62,143 nucleotides of DNA from Verrucomicrobiaceae bacterium (GCA_016713245.1 JADJPM010000003.1:1-62143); one strand, 5' to 3'; positions 26,504 to 35,354 are shown, numbered from the stretch's first letter. Made by a program: numbers and translations. Notes: generated by a model from the letters alone, not told the origin.

Positions 26504-27352
26504 ATGCCCCAGACCGCCGCGCCCGAGCTGCTCCTCGATGTCGAGATCGAGAGCCTCCAGCTTGCCCTCGTGCGCCTGGCAGAGGTCACCGGCAAATCCC
26601 TCGGAGCCGTCGTGAAGCAAAACACCCGCCTCATCGCCTGGAACCTCGCCCACAACACGCAGCCCTGGGGCATGACCCTAGCCGAAAAGAAGCTCGGAGA
26701 AGCCGCCGTCGCCCGGGATGTCGGCAATGTCTTCATTTCCGCCCAGGCCATGTACAAGCGTCTGTTCGACGAAGACGAGAAACTCGCGAAGCAGTGGTAT
26801 AAGCTCGTGAAGGGCGGCGGCTACGCCCGCGCTTTGCGCCTGCTCCAGGATCAAAGCAAAGACGCCTTCCGCAACACGCCCGTCATCGACCAGCTCGATC
26901 CCGAGCTGCATCAGCGATCGCGCACCAGCAGCCGCGGCCGCGTCTCTCGTCATCGGCCCGCCGCCATCATCCCCGAGGCCAAGCAAATCCGCCAGTACAT
27001 CAAAGTCGTGCAGCAGCGCGTCGGCTTTGCCAAAGCTGGTTGGATCACGGCCGGCAGCCAGCTCGGAAACATCGCCAAAGTGCCCGCTTGGATCACTCGC
27101 CACAAAGGCAACGCCCCCGGCCATGCCGACGACCAGAGCAAGCGCAAACCGGATCCCTTCTGCGTGCTCACCAACGATGTCGATTACGTCTCCCGCATCC
27201 TCAAGGACCACCACGTCGCCGATGCACTGCGCATCCAGCGCGAAAAGATGCTCAAGCACATCGAGCACGTCACCACGAACGCCCTCAAGCAAACCGGCTT
27301 CACCGCCGCCACCACCACCGCCCCAAGCGAACCCCTCCCCATGGCCGCGTGA
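26504..27352 (+). CDS. Hypothetical structural protein, minor head/tail region
   Basis: 282 residues. Residues 20-75 are helical (LQLALVRLAEVTGKSLGAVVK); 140-200 is basic (RTSSRGRVSRHRPAAIIPEAK, WITAGSQLGNIAK). It may correspond to the HK97 gp10-like position. The TCTGACA motif lies 13 bases before the start. Confidence 0.55.
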   Translation: MPQTAAPELLLDVEIESLQLALVRLAEVTGKSLGAVVKQNTRLIAWNLAHNTQPWGMTLAEKKLGEAAVARDVGNVFISAQAMYKRLFDEDEKLAKQWYKLVKGGGYARALRLLQDQSKDAFRNTPVIDQLDPELHQRSRTSSRGRVSRHRPAAIIPEAKQIRQYIKVVQQRVGFAKAGWITAGSQLGNIAKVPAWITRHKGNAPGHADDQSKRKPDPFCVLTNDVDYVSRILKDHHVADALRIQREKMLKHIEHVTTNALKQTGFTAATTTAPSEPLPMAA

Positions 27353-27356
27353 TCGT

Positions 27357-27390
27357 GAAACTTGAAACCTGAAACTTGAAACTTGAAACT
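27357..27390 (+). repeat. Heptamer spacer repeat, longest copy
   Basis: Five consecutive TGAAACY units between two tail genes. Confidence 0.75.
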
Positions 27391-27399
27391 GACTCCCCC

Positions 27400-27960
27400 A
27401 TGAACCGCCCTCTCCGCCGCAAGCTCGAAAACCTCATCCTCGCCTTTCTCGATCACCACAAAACCGGCAAGGCCTTCGCTAGCCTCACCATGACCACCGG
27501 CGGCGGCACCACGTTGGCCGATGAGATCGCCCTCGATGCGTCCACCACGCCCGAAAGCACCGCCGAGCCTTCCACGCCCTTCCTCGCCGTCCAGGTCGAA
27601 ACCACACCGGATCCCGATCTCCCCGGCGTCTCCACCGCCCAGATCATCCTGCACCTCAAAAGCGACGGCACCGCCGAGGACGCCCATCGCAACGCCACCG
27701 ATGCCATCCTGCGAGACCTCTACGACGTCCTCATCCAGCCCCCGGACGACGCCGCCGCCTTCACCGATGCCAACAAAGAATTCGGAGCCCTCCGCACCTT
27801 CGCCAACAAACCCGGCGGCAGCGATACCCGCCCCACCTACCGAAAGCCCCTCCACCTCTACAACGCCTGGCTCACCGGCAACCCCAGCGGCTTCGATGGC
27901 GAAAACTGGCACGATCAGATCATCCTCACCGCCCACGCCCAGGACATGGATGACACCTAA
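27400..27960 (+). CDS. Tail-completion-type hypothetical protein
   Basis: 186 residues: helical N-terminus (RRKLENLILAFLDHH), beta strands (FLAVQVETTPDPDLP, TAQIILHLKSDG) and helix (ATDAILRDLYDVLI). Size and place before the small tail proteins fit a tail terminator or completion factor. Not matched to a family. Confidence 0.5.
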   Translation: MNRPLRRKLENLILAFLDHHKTGKAFASLTMTTGGGTTLADEIALDASTTPESTAEPSTPFLAVQVETTPDPDLPGVSTAQIILHLKSDGTAEDAHRNATDAILRDLYDVLIQPPDDAAAFTDANKEFGALRTFANKPGGSDTRPTYRKPLHLYNAWLTGNPSGFDGENWHDQIILTAHAQDMDDT

Positions 27961-28048
27961 GTTTCACGTTCCAAGTTCCAAGGCATCCAACTTGAAACCT
28001 GAAACCTGAAACCCTTCCCACCGCCTTTGACAGCGCCCCCGGTGCATT

Positions 28049-28390
28049 ATGGCCGCAACCGTTCTAGGCACCGCACATCTCTATGGAGTCGAAGGCACCG
28101 TCTCCAACACCACCGTCCTCAAGTTCGACGTCAAACAGTCCTGCGCCAACGTCGCCAGCACCGAAGACGAAAACGGCAAGGTCATCGAGCGCCGCTATGA
28201 CGACATCACCTACGATGCCACCATCACACTCCGTCTGCGCACCAGCTACACCCTGCCCGCCATCGGCAGCACGCTCACCTACAACAGCATCGTCTATGAA
28301 GTCGTCGAGCACACCAAAAACACCGTCAACAAAGGCTTCCGCGAACTCTCCATGACCCTCAAAAAGTCCGAAGGCATCACCTACTCGTGA
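28049..28390 (+). CDS. Small tail protein (hypothetical)
   Basis: 113 residues, mostly beta (THLYGVEGTVSNTTVLKFDV, ITLRLRTSYTLPAIG, ELSMTLKKSEGITY). It might be a tail-tube-type subunit, though short. TTTGACA lies 16 bases before the ATG. Confidence 0.5.
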   Translation: MAATVLGTAHLYGVEGTVSNTTVLKFDVKQSCANVASTEDENGKVIERRYDDITYDATITLRLRTSYTLPAIGSTLTYNSIVYEVVEHTKNTVNKGFRELSMTLKKSEGITYS

Positions 28391-28399
28391 TCCCGTGGA

Positions 28400-28423
28400 A
28401 CTTGAAACCTGAAACCTGAAACC
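28400..28423 (+). repeat. Heptamer spacer repeat
   Basis: Three TGAAACC units between two small tail genes. Confidence 0.7.
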
Positions 28424-28426
28424 CTC

Positions 28427-28606
28427 ATGTCTCAAAAACTCCGCCAAGCCCGCGAGCACCGCACCAGCGCCCTCAACCTCCGCGCCAACGCCCAATCCAT
28501 CGCCGAAGAAAACCCTGATCGCGCCAAGTCCATGATCGCTGAAGCCGAGCAGCTCGAAAAGCTCGCCGCCAAGCTCGATCCAGCCCCCGCCAAGCCAGCG
28601 GCTTAG
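28427..28606 (+). CDS. Small helical protein
   Basis: 59 residues, one long helix (RQAREHRTSALNLRANAQSI) and an Ala/Pro-rich end. Function is unknown. Flanked on both sides by heptamer repeats. Confidence 0.5.
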   Translation: MSQKLRQAREHRTSALNLRANAQSIAEENPDRAKSMIAEAEQLEKLAAKLDPAPAKPAA

Positions 28607-28656
28607 TTTCAGGTTTCAAGTTCCAAGTTCCCATCACTCCACCCCTCCAACACTCC

Positions 28657-28815
28657 ATGAAGCTCCTCGCCCTCATCCTCATCTCCGCGTCCCTACTCGC
28701 CTCCTGCACCTGGAAACAAGCCGATTTCCAGCGCCTCGGCACCAAGGTCCTCGATGCCGCCGTCTCCACCGCCGCCACCGAAGCCCAGACCATCCAGGTC
28801 GAGAATCAGAAGTGA
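28657..28815 (+). CDS. Small lipoprotein
   Basis: 52 residues with a clear lipoprotein signal: MKLLALILISASLLASC, lipobox Leu-Ala-Ser-Cys at residue 17, then a 35-residue amphipathic tail. It would be lipidated in the host envelope. Candidates are an Rz1-like spanin subunit or a superinfection-exclusion lipoprotein; its place inside the tail operon, far from the lysozyme, makes either unusual. Confidence 0.65.
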   Translation: MKLLALILISASLLASCTWKQADFQRLGTKVLDAAVSTAATEAQTIQVENQK

Positions 28816-28835
28816 GGCGGGCACTCCTGCCCGCC
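28812..28835 (+). repeat. GGCGGGC hairpin repeat, copy 1
   Basis: GTGAGGCGGGCACTCCTGCC then CGCC: stem GGCGGGC/GCCCGCC. A near-identical element is at 38291-38314; both directly follow a stop codon. Confidence 0.8.
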
Positions 28836-28860
28836 ATTCCCCGGCGCACACCACCGCCCC

Positions 28861-28890
28861 GAGGCCGCGCCCGCACAGGTGCGGCCTTTT
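28861..28890 (+). terminator. Possible intrinsic terminator
   Basis: GAGGCCGC ... GCGGCC followed by TTTTCTC. A moderate stem with a short T run. Confidence 0.5.
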
Positions 28891-28926
28891 CTCTTGGCAC
28901 TTGAAACCTGAAACTTGAAACCTGCC

Positions 28927-29583
28927 TTGGAATCCTTCCTCCAAACCCTCTTCCCCGGCCGCGCCCGCGTGTGCGGCCGCCGGCTGCCACCGCTCACCCT
29001 CTGGCGGCTCGCCTGCCTTCAGGCCATCCGCAGTCCCTTTCTCAATCAAGAGGCCTCCTGGACACTCAAGGACCTCCTCATCGCCCTCCGCGCCATCTCC
29101 ACACCGAACATGCAGCCGCCGGACATGCGGCAGAACTGGCGCGATCTCTGGCTCCTGCACCGCCACGGCAAAAGCAAAACCTACCTCGAAGCCCAGGCCC
29201 GCGTGTTCGTCGAGTGGCTCGCCCTCCACCAGCTCCGCCCCGAAATCTGGCAGCCCCAGGGAGATGATGCCGCCGCCGCACGAGAAATCACCGCGCCCAT
29301 CCTGCTCTCGAATGTCGCCGCCCTCATGGAGATCGGCATGACCCACGCCGAGGCCTGGGATACCGCCCCCGGCTACGCCTCCTGGCTCATCCTCGCCCAT
29401 GCCGAGCGCCACAACGACCGCGTCCAGTTCGCCGATCCTGACGACGATACCCAAATCGACCAGATGCTCGCCGATCTCGAAGCCCGCGACGAGTCCGCCA
29501 TCCTCGCCCAGGCCAAAGCCGATCTCCCGCCCGCCATGTTCGACAAATGGCTCGCCGCCCGAAACTTGAAACCTGAAACCTGA
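28927..29583 (+). CDS. Putative tail assembly protein before the tape measure
   Basis: 218 residues from a TTG at 28927; there is no ATG near, and an upstream TTG in the heptamer repeat is also possible. Helical throughout (TLWRLACLQAIRSPFLNQEA, LEAQARVFVEWLALHQLRPE). The place just before the tape measure is that of tail assembly chaperones. I see no slippery site joining two frames. The C-terminus LKPET is encoded by the heptamer repeat. Confidence 0.5.
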   Translation: MESFLQTLFPGRARVCGRRLPPLTLWRLACLQAIRSPFLNQEASWTLKDLLIALRAISTPNMQPPDMRQNWRDLWLLHRHGKSKTYLEAQARVFVEWLALHQLRPEIWQPQGDDAAAAREITAPILLSNVAALMEIGMTHAEAWDTAPGYASWLILAHAERHNDRVQFADPDDDTQIDQMLADLEARDESAILAQAKADLPPAMFDKWLAARNLKPET

Positions 29584-29593
29584 AACTTGAAAC
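29566..29593 (+). repeat. Heptamer spacer repeat
   Basis: Four TGAAACY units just before the tape-measure gene. Confidence 0.7.
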
Positions 29594-29602
29594 ACCCCTC
29601 CC

Positions 29603-31189
29603 ATGGCTGAAGCAAAGGTCAAAATCGGCATCGAGAACTCCGGCTTCGAGCGTGGCCTAGCCGCCATGCGCGGCCAGATCACGTCTTGGAAGGACGACAT
29701 CAAAAGCAGCATCGCCGGTGCCTTCACCTTCGGCGCTGCTCTTTCGTTCTTCAACAACTTCCGCCAGGAGATGGGCCGGATTCAGGATCTCGCGGATCGT
29801 TTCGGCCAGACCACCAAAAGCATTCAGCAGGTCGGAAACGTCGCCAAGGTCTCCGGGACGGATCTCGAACAAGTCGCCAGCATCCTCACGAAACTTACCC
29901 TCGAAGCCACCCAAAGCGGCGATGCCTTTGCCAAAGTCGGCATCAACGCCTCCGAATTCGCCGGCGCTGATTACGATCAGCAGATCCTTCTTTCGCTGGA
30001 GCCTGGGAAAGAGCCAATGGAGATACCGCCAAGCAGCTCGAACTCATGACCCTGCTCGGAGCCAAAGGACAGGACCTTCTCCCCATGCTCAGCAAGGGCG
30101 TTGCAGGACTTGCCGAGGAATTTGCCAAGGTTCCCACCGTCACCGATTCAGCGATCGCCACCATGTCGAAGCTCAACGACTTCGTCGATGAGGTCACGAC
30201 CAAAGCGCATGAAGCGGCCGGCGCGGTCATTGGACTTCTACAGCACATTGGAGCGGCTGGCAGCGCTATCGGACAAATGTTTTCTGGCGGAGGTAGTTTC
30301 CAAGATAACTACCAAAAAACATAGCTGGAATCCTCGACACCAAAAGCACCGCCGAAAACAAAGGCACCATCATGCCTGGAAAGGATGCCAAAGCCGCCGC
30401 CGATGCCCAGGCCAAAACCGATGCCGCCCGCCTCGCCCTCGAGGAGCAGATGCAGACCCTCGCCCGCTCCCGCATGGGCGATGAAGAGAAGATCACCGAT
30501 CTCGAACGCGAACGCGCCGCCCTCGCCGCCAAAGCCCAGGACGCTGCCCAAAGTGAAGAGGACCGCCTCAAAGCCGCACAGCAGGTCCTCCAGGTGCAGC
30601 AGGAAATCGAAGCCATCCAAAACCGCATCGCCCAAACCAAAGAAGACGAAGCCAAAAAAAGCGCCGAACTCAAAACCGCCGCCGAGAAAAAGCAAAAAGA
30701 CCAGGCCGATAAACTCACCAAGGACACCCTCGAAGCCGAAGGCAAAACCGCCGCCTTCGAAGACGGCCTCAAGCTCGAAAAGATGGATCCCGCCCAGCGG
30801 GCCGCCGAACTCAAACGCCGCCAGGCCGCCCTCTTCGCCGAAGAGCAAGCCGCCCGCCAGCAGGGAGACAAAAAAACCGCCGCCGAAAAACGCCTCCAAG
30901 CCCTCGGACTCATCGATGACATCTCCGCCGCCGAAAAAGAAGCCCAGGACAAAAAACAGAAGACCATGTCCGGCGAGAAAAAAGAACGCCGCTCCGTCTT
31001 CCAGCCGAAGCACCTCAGAGCATCGTCTCCAGTTCCCTCGCCGCGCTCGGTGGTGGCGGCGGCTTCTTCATCGCCACCGGAAACGATCCCAGCCTCGTCG
31101 AATCCCGCCGTCAAACCAAGCTCCTCGAGCGCATCGCTGCGAACACCGGCGGAGAAGGCGGCAGCCGCGCCGAAAAAAATCCTTTCTGA
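29603..31189 (+). pseudogene. Tape measure protein, apparently frameshifted three times
   Basis: About 530 residues if repaired. The N-terminus (GFERGLAAMRGQITSWKDDI, DLADRFGQTTKSIQQVGNVA) is typical of tape measures. The middle (30046-30324: LLGAKGQDLLPMLSKGVAGL) and a long coiled coil (30372-31000) follow, and the end (SIVSSSLAALGGGGGFFIA ... SRRQTKLLERIAANTGG) is in yet another frame to the TGA at 31187. Each shift is equal to one missing base (near 29990, the A6 run near 30315, and near 31005). It would set a short siphovirus tail. Confidence 0.75.
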
Positions 31190-31204
31190 CAAGGTCCCCT
31201 CCTC

Positions 31205-31882
31205 ATGATCAAACACGGAGATTCTCGCCTCACCCTCCAAACCGGCTGGGAGATCGATGAAGATGAAAACGGCCTCCTCACCGGGCAATGCACCTGGATC
31301 GGAGACATCGCCCACATCAATGCCTTCGCCCTCGCCAGCCAAGGCGGCATCCTCCATCCCGGAGATCCACGCCTCACCAGCTACAAGCAGAGCAAAAAGC
31401 GCCTCACCAATCAGCGCTGCTCCATCACCCTCAGCTTCATCGGCATCGTTTCCGATCCCACCCCCTTCATCATCGAGCATCCCGGCGGCAGCGGCCAGGA
31501 ACCCATCGAAACGCATCCATGGTTCTCCACCTACCTCGCAGGCACCAAAGAATCCCCCATGAACGGAGCCAAGTTTGATTCCGCCACCGGTGAATTCCTC
31601 GGCTTCTTTGATCCCAGTAACGACCTCGTCGGCACCCGCTCCTACATCGTCCCCAGCGTCATCATCAACGCCTCCTGGTATAGCCATGTCCCGCCCTACA
31701 TCGGCAGCGTCGGCCGCATCAGCTATCCGCCCGTCACCACCATCCTGCCCTACAACGTCAGGAACTACCTCGTCATCGGCGTCCCCTATCGGCAGATCGG
31801 GAACCTCTACCATTGCTCCGCAGCCTTCATGGGCAGCGGCTCCCGCGGCTGGCACCCCTACGTTTACAACGGCGTCACCTAG
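31205..31882 (+). CDS. Tail protein (hypothetical)
   Basis: 225 residues, beta-rich (DSRLTLQTGWEIDEDENGLL, SVGRISYPPVTTILPYNVRN). It directly follows the tape measure, where distal tail or tail-tip proteins are encoded. No family is recognised. Confidence 0.55.
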   Translation: MIKHGDSRLTLQTGWEIDEDENGLLTGQCTWIGDIAHINAFALASQGGILHPGDPRLTSYKQSKKRLTNQRCSITLSFIGIVSDPTPFIIEHPGGSGQEPIETHPWFSTYLAGTKESPMNGAKFDSATGEFLGFFDPSNDLVGTRSYIVPSVIINASWYSHVPPYIGSVGRISYPPVTTILPYNVRNYLVIGVPYRQIGNLYHCSAAFMGSGSRGWHPYVYNGVT

Positions 31883-31887
31883 CCTCC

Positions 31888-32457
31888 ATGCCCGCGCAAA
31901 GCCCAGATTCACCGCTCATTCGTGCCCGCAATCCTTTCGAAAAAAGGACCCACGAAGCCATTGCCCGGAACAAGATCAATCCGCACAGCCCCGGCATCCT
32001 CAGCCGCACCCATCCCGGCGGCACCGTCATCACCCCCCAGCGCAGCCGTTCCAGCGGCAGCGCAGGCGGCATCGTCGATACCACCCCCATTTGGGGCATC
32101 CGCAGTGATTACAAAATCACCCCCGGCACCATCGGCGGCCGCATCCCCACCTATGGCGGCACCTCCCTCAGCCCCATCGGATCCGCCAATGCCGTTCCCA
32201 GCACCGGCAATCACCAGCTCTGGCTCAAAGTCACCTGGACCATCACCAAGGATGCCAACGGCTACCTCACCTCCCGCAGCGTCAGCAGCGTCGTCATTCA
32301 AAACAGCGAGCCCACCGAATCCGAGACCGTCAAAAAGCTCTTCCTCCTCGAATGCGTGGACGGCGTGTGGACCCAGCCCGCCGTCTCCGGCTCACGCTCC
32401 GCCGTCCTCTGCAACACCGGAGCCAATGAGACCGCCCCCACCTTCGGCACCGCCTAA
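31888..32457 (+). CDS. Tail protein (hypothetical)
   Basis: 189 residues: a Ser/Gly-rich linker (PQRSRSSGSAGGIVDT) and a beta C-terminal part (WLKVTWTITKDANGYLTSRS, KKLFLLECVDGVWTQPA). Part of the run of tail-tip genes; function is unknown. Confidence 0.5.
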   Translation: MPAQSPDSPLIRARNPFEKRTHEAIARNKINPHSPGILSRTHPGGTVITPQRSRSSGSAGGIVDTTPIWGIRSDYKITPGTIGGRIPTYGGTSLSPIGSANAVPSTGNHQLWLKVTWTITKDANGYLTSRSVSSVVIQNSEPTESETVKKLFLLECVDGVWTQPAVSGSRSAVLCNTGANETAPTFGTA

Positions 32458-32462
32458 TCACC

Positions 32463-33251
32463 ATGTTCTGGCGTCGTCTCACCAGCTTCAATTTTGGCGA
32501 TGCACCCCGCCGCATCGCCTTTCCCTGCGTCACGGGGGATTGCTGCGGCACTCTTTTCCCCTTCGTCCGCACCCGCATCACCACCTGGAGCGGCAGCGCC
32601 AAAAACTGCGGAGCCGATATTCAGTCCTACGACTCCGAAGCCGATCCCGGCTATTACTCCACCATCACCGGAGCCTTCACGAGGCGCTACAAACGCCTCG
32701 AGGTCACCGTCGATAGCTGCGATGTCGAGATCACCATCAGCGCCCCCAGCGAGCCCATCGAGCAAAGCGAGCCGTGTGGAGAAACCACCATCGCCACTTC
32801 GCCTTGCACCGTCCCCGACATCTGCTCCACGCCCCCAGGATGCACCATCGAAGAGGACCCCGTCGTCTATTCCGGCACCGGAGAAATCAGCGAGTCCGAT
32901 GTCGCCGCCAAAGCCGCCGAAGTCGCCACCCAAGATGCCGGTGAATGGGGAGACTTCATCCAGGAGATGCCCAACGTCATCTCCGGCCTCTGGGCTACCG
33001 ACAACCGCTCCCTCGCCTCCGCCTCCTACCGCCGCACCCGCATGGAGATCGAAGTCCGCGGCCTCGTCCGTCCCTTCCTCATCCAATGGCAGGACGCCGA
33101 AACCACCCTCGGCGGCGGCGGCACCATTCAGGTGGCCCGCTCCCTCGAAATCACCAGCGAAGGCGTCTTCACCATCGAGTGGAACGCCTCCGCTGATAAA
33201 ACCCTCACCGCCGGCCAAGGCATGGTCTCCATCGGCTGGAACGATCTCTGA
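32463..33251 (+). CDS. Cysteine-rich tail protein
   Basis: 262 residues with at least 11 cysteines clustered in the first half (PCVTGDCCGTL, NCGADIQ, SCDVEITIS, PCGETT, PCTVPDICSTPPGCT) and none in the last third (VRGLVRPFLIQWQDAETTL...). The spacing suggests a disulphide-stabilised, extracellular-type domain. The next gene resembles a thiol oxidase, so the two may work together. No family is recognised. Confidence 0.6.
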   Translation: MFWRRLTSFNFGDAPRRIAFPCVTGDCCGTLFPFVRTRITTWSGSAKNCGADIQSYDSEADPGYYSTITGAFTRRYKRLEVTVDSCDVEITISAPSEPIEQSEPCGETTIATSPCTVPDICSTPPGCTIEEDPVVYSGTGEISESDVAAKAAEVATQDAGEWGDFIQEMPNVISGLWATDNRSLASASYRRTRMEIEVRGLVRPFLIQWQDAETTLGGGGTIQVARSLEITSEGVFTIEWNASADKTLTAGQGMVSIGWNDL

Positions 33252-33315
33252 TTCCCCCACTTCAAAAATCAAAAATCATCAATCATCAATCCTCAATTCT
33301 TCCCCCCCTCCCCAG

Positions 33316-33639
33316 ATGCTCCTTCCCCCCACCGCCCGCACCCTCTGGAAAATCCTCCACTCCTTCGCCGCAGGCCTTCCTCCCGGCCCTCTCACAAACC
33401 GCGAGCAAGACATCCTCCGCGCCTTCCTCACCGCCTTCGATGACGCCCTCCTCACCGGCAGCATCGGCGGCGCTGATTGCGCCTGCACCCAGAACTGGCA
33501 GCAGCACCTCCACGACCACCCGCCCGTCCTCACCACCCGCCAAGCCTTCCAACAATGGGCCTACGATATTCATGACGTGGTCAACGCCGCTCGCGGCAAG
33601 CCCGCCCTCAACCTCCACGCCCCCGCTGATCCCACCTAA
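33316..33639 (+). CDS. Erv1/ALR-like sulfhydryl-oxidase-fold protein
   Basis: 107 residues covering one Erv/ALR-length domain: RTLWKILHSFAAGLPPGPLT (W..LH..A..P), an REQDILRAFLTAF helix, DCACTQNWQQHLHDHPP, then R-AFQQWAYDIHDVVN and GKP. The order W-LH ... C ... HPP ... R ... W ... H-D-VVN ... GKP is the Erv1/ALR pattern (flavin-dependent disulphide formation). The redox pair reads Cys-Ala-Cys rather than CxxC, so activity is uncertain. It follows a Cys-rich tail gene. Confidence 0.55.
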   Translation: MLLPPTARTLWKILHSFAAGLPPGPLTNREQDILRAFLTAFDDALLTGSIGGADCACTQNWQQHLHDHPPVLTTRQAFQQWAYDIHDVVNAARGKPALNLHAPADPT

Positions 33640-33650
33640 GCTCGTCGTTT

Positions 33651-33674
33651 GTAGTTCGGGCTTCAGCCCGTCCG
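33651..33674 (+). repeat. CGGGC hairpin repeat, copy 1
   Basis: GTAGTTCGGGCTTCAGCCCG then TCCG; stem CGGGCT/AGCCCG. Second copy at 35355-35378; both follow tail genes. Confidence 0.8.
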
Positions 33675-33713
33675 CCTTGTCGTTTGATTATCTGACAGCC
33701 TCCCCCTCTCGCC

Positions 33714-35345
33714 ATGACCGCCCGCACACTCGACCTCCACATTGACCTCCGCCAGCGCCGCCTCATCCGGGATGCCTTCAGCAATCTCCAAATCATCCCC
33801 CAAGACCTCGTCCAAGGAGATAGCTACAACGTCCGCCTCATCGTCCTCGAAGCCTCCACCACCGGAGATCCATCCCGCCTCTGGAGCTACGTCGAATTGC
33901 CCACCAGTTGCTACGTCGCCATCGGCACCCCCGGCCAGCGCCCCGCCAGCGGCACCTTCACCCTCACCTGGGGCGGAGACACCACCAGCGCCCTCGCCTA
34001 CAACGCCAGCGCCGCCACCGTCCAGACCGCTTTGAATGCCCTCGCCAGCATCACCAGCGCCGGCGGCGTCACCGTCTCCGCCTCCACCGATGGCGGCCCC
34101 TACCAGATCACTTGGAACAATGTCGGCAGCCGCGCCGCCATCACCGGAGAACCCGCCGCCCTCTATCCCATCAGCGTCATCACCGTGTACACCGATCGCG
34201 AAGGCACCGGATCCCTTCGCGAGATCCAGATCCTCAGCCTCGATCGCAGCCCCGCCGCCCTTGCCGAAACCTTCACCGCCATCGCCAGCCCCACCGGCAG
34301 CGTCACCACCCTTCAAGCAGGAGCCAGCGGCACCCCTGAAATTCAGCGCATCCAGCTCGATCAAAGCACCCACGACGGCACCTTCACCCTCACCTTTTCC
34401 GGCCAGACCACCAGCGCCCTCGCCTACAACATCACCGCCACGGATTTAGCCACCGCCCTCGCCTCCCTCAGTAACATCGCCCCCGCTGATGTCCTCGTCA
34501 CCGGAGCCTTCCCTCGATGGGATGTCACCTTCCAGGGAGCCCTCACCGGCAATCAGCCCCAGATGACCCTCAGCTCCAGCGGTCTCATTGGGCCCCAAGG
34601 CGTCGAAGGCATCCTCAATCTCGCCACCGGCGGCATCGAGCAGCTCCTCGATGGAGCCAAAGAAATCGAAACCGAGCTCGAAGTCGTCATCCAGCTCGAT
34701 GGGCAGCCCGTCACCATCCTGCAAAGCGCCATCACCGTCCAAAACGACCTCATTCCAAATACCCCCGCCAGCACCACCGGCGGCCCCACCTACCACACCG
34801 CCAGTGAGGTCGATGCCCTCCTCGCTGACAAAGCCGACAACGGAGACATCGCCGCCAGCGGCCTCACCACCACCGGCATCGGACTCATCGGCCGCCTCTC
34901 CAGTGGCACCGGAGCCCTCCAGCTCATCCCTCCCTCCGCCGCCATCACTGATGCAGCCACCGATGCCGCCACCGATGCCGCCACCGATGCCCCGGTCGAT
35001 GCCTCGACCTCCGCCGCCGTCGATGCCCCCGTCGATGCCCCCATCGATGCCAGCACCACCCATGCCCTCAACAGCACCTTTGACGACACCGAAGTCGAGA
35101 CCGCACTCAATAACCTCGGCACCAATCTCAACAGCACCGCCGGAAAGCTCAACAGCACCGCCGCCAAATACAACGCCGCCGCCGCCCTCTACAACGCCGC
35201 CGCCGCCAAGCTCAACAGCACCGCCACCAAATACAACGCTGCTGCCGTGAAGCTCAACGCCGCCACCGCCAAGTACAACGCCGCCGCCGCCAAGCTCAAT
35301 ACCCTCATCGCCCAGCTCGAAGCCTCCGGCATCCTCACGCCCTAG
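33714..35345 (+). CDS. Tail protein with repeats, probable receptor-contact or baseplate component
   Basis: 543 residues. Two copies of a beta module (GTFTLTWGGDTTSALAYNAS near 84 and GTFTLTFSGQTTSALAYNIT near 223) of a kind common in phage tail proteins. Residues 406-445 are Asp-Ala-rich (DAATDAATDAATDAP), and 455-535 are repeats of NSTA.KYNAAA. The C-terminal repeats probably form a helical or coiled trimer stalk. Confidence 0.65.
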   Translation: MTARTLDLHIDLRQRRLIRDAFSNLQIIPQDLVQGDSYNVRLIVLEASTTGDPSRLWSYVELPTSCYVAIGTPGQRPASGTFTLTWGGDTTSALAYNASAATVQTALNALASITSAGGVTVSASTDGGPYQITWNNVGSRAAITGEPAALYPISVITVYTDREGTGSLREIQILSLDRSPAALAETFTAIASPTGSVTTLQAGASGTPEIQRIQLDQSTHDGTFTLTFSGQTTSALAYNITATDLATALASLSNIAPADVLVTGAFPRWDVTFQGALTGNQPQMTLSSSGLIGPQGVEGILNLATGGIEQLLDGAKEIETELEVVIQLDGQPVTILQSAITVQNDLIPNTPASTTGGPTYHTASEVDALLADKADNGDIAASGLTTTGIGLIGRLSSGTGALQLIPPSAAITDAATDAATDAATDAPVDASTSAAVDAPVDAPIDASTTHALNSTFDDTEVETALNNLGTNLNSTAGKLNSTAAKYNAAAALYNAAAAKLNSTATKYNAAAVKLNAATAKYNAAAAKLNTLIAQLEASGILTP

Positions 35346-35354
35346 TCCGTGCTC

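Noticed and set aside
30300..30330. Programmed -1 frameshift at the A6 run in the tape measure
   Set aside because: The A run is not in the X XXY YYZ phase, two other frame breaks in the same gene lack slippery runs, and a dropped A in a homopolymer is simpler.
30266..31912. 548-residue minus-strand frame opposite the tape measure
   Set aside because: Antisense of the coiled-coil region (Glu/Ala/Lys codons read as Phe/Ser/Arg/Leu). The broken + strand gene is the tape measure.
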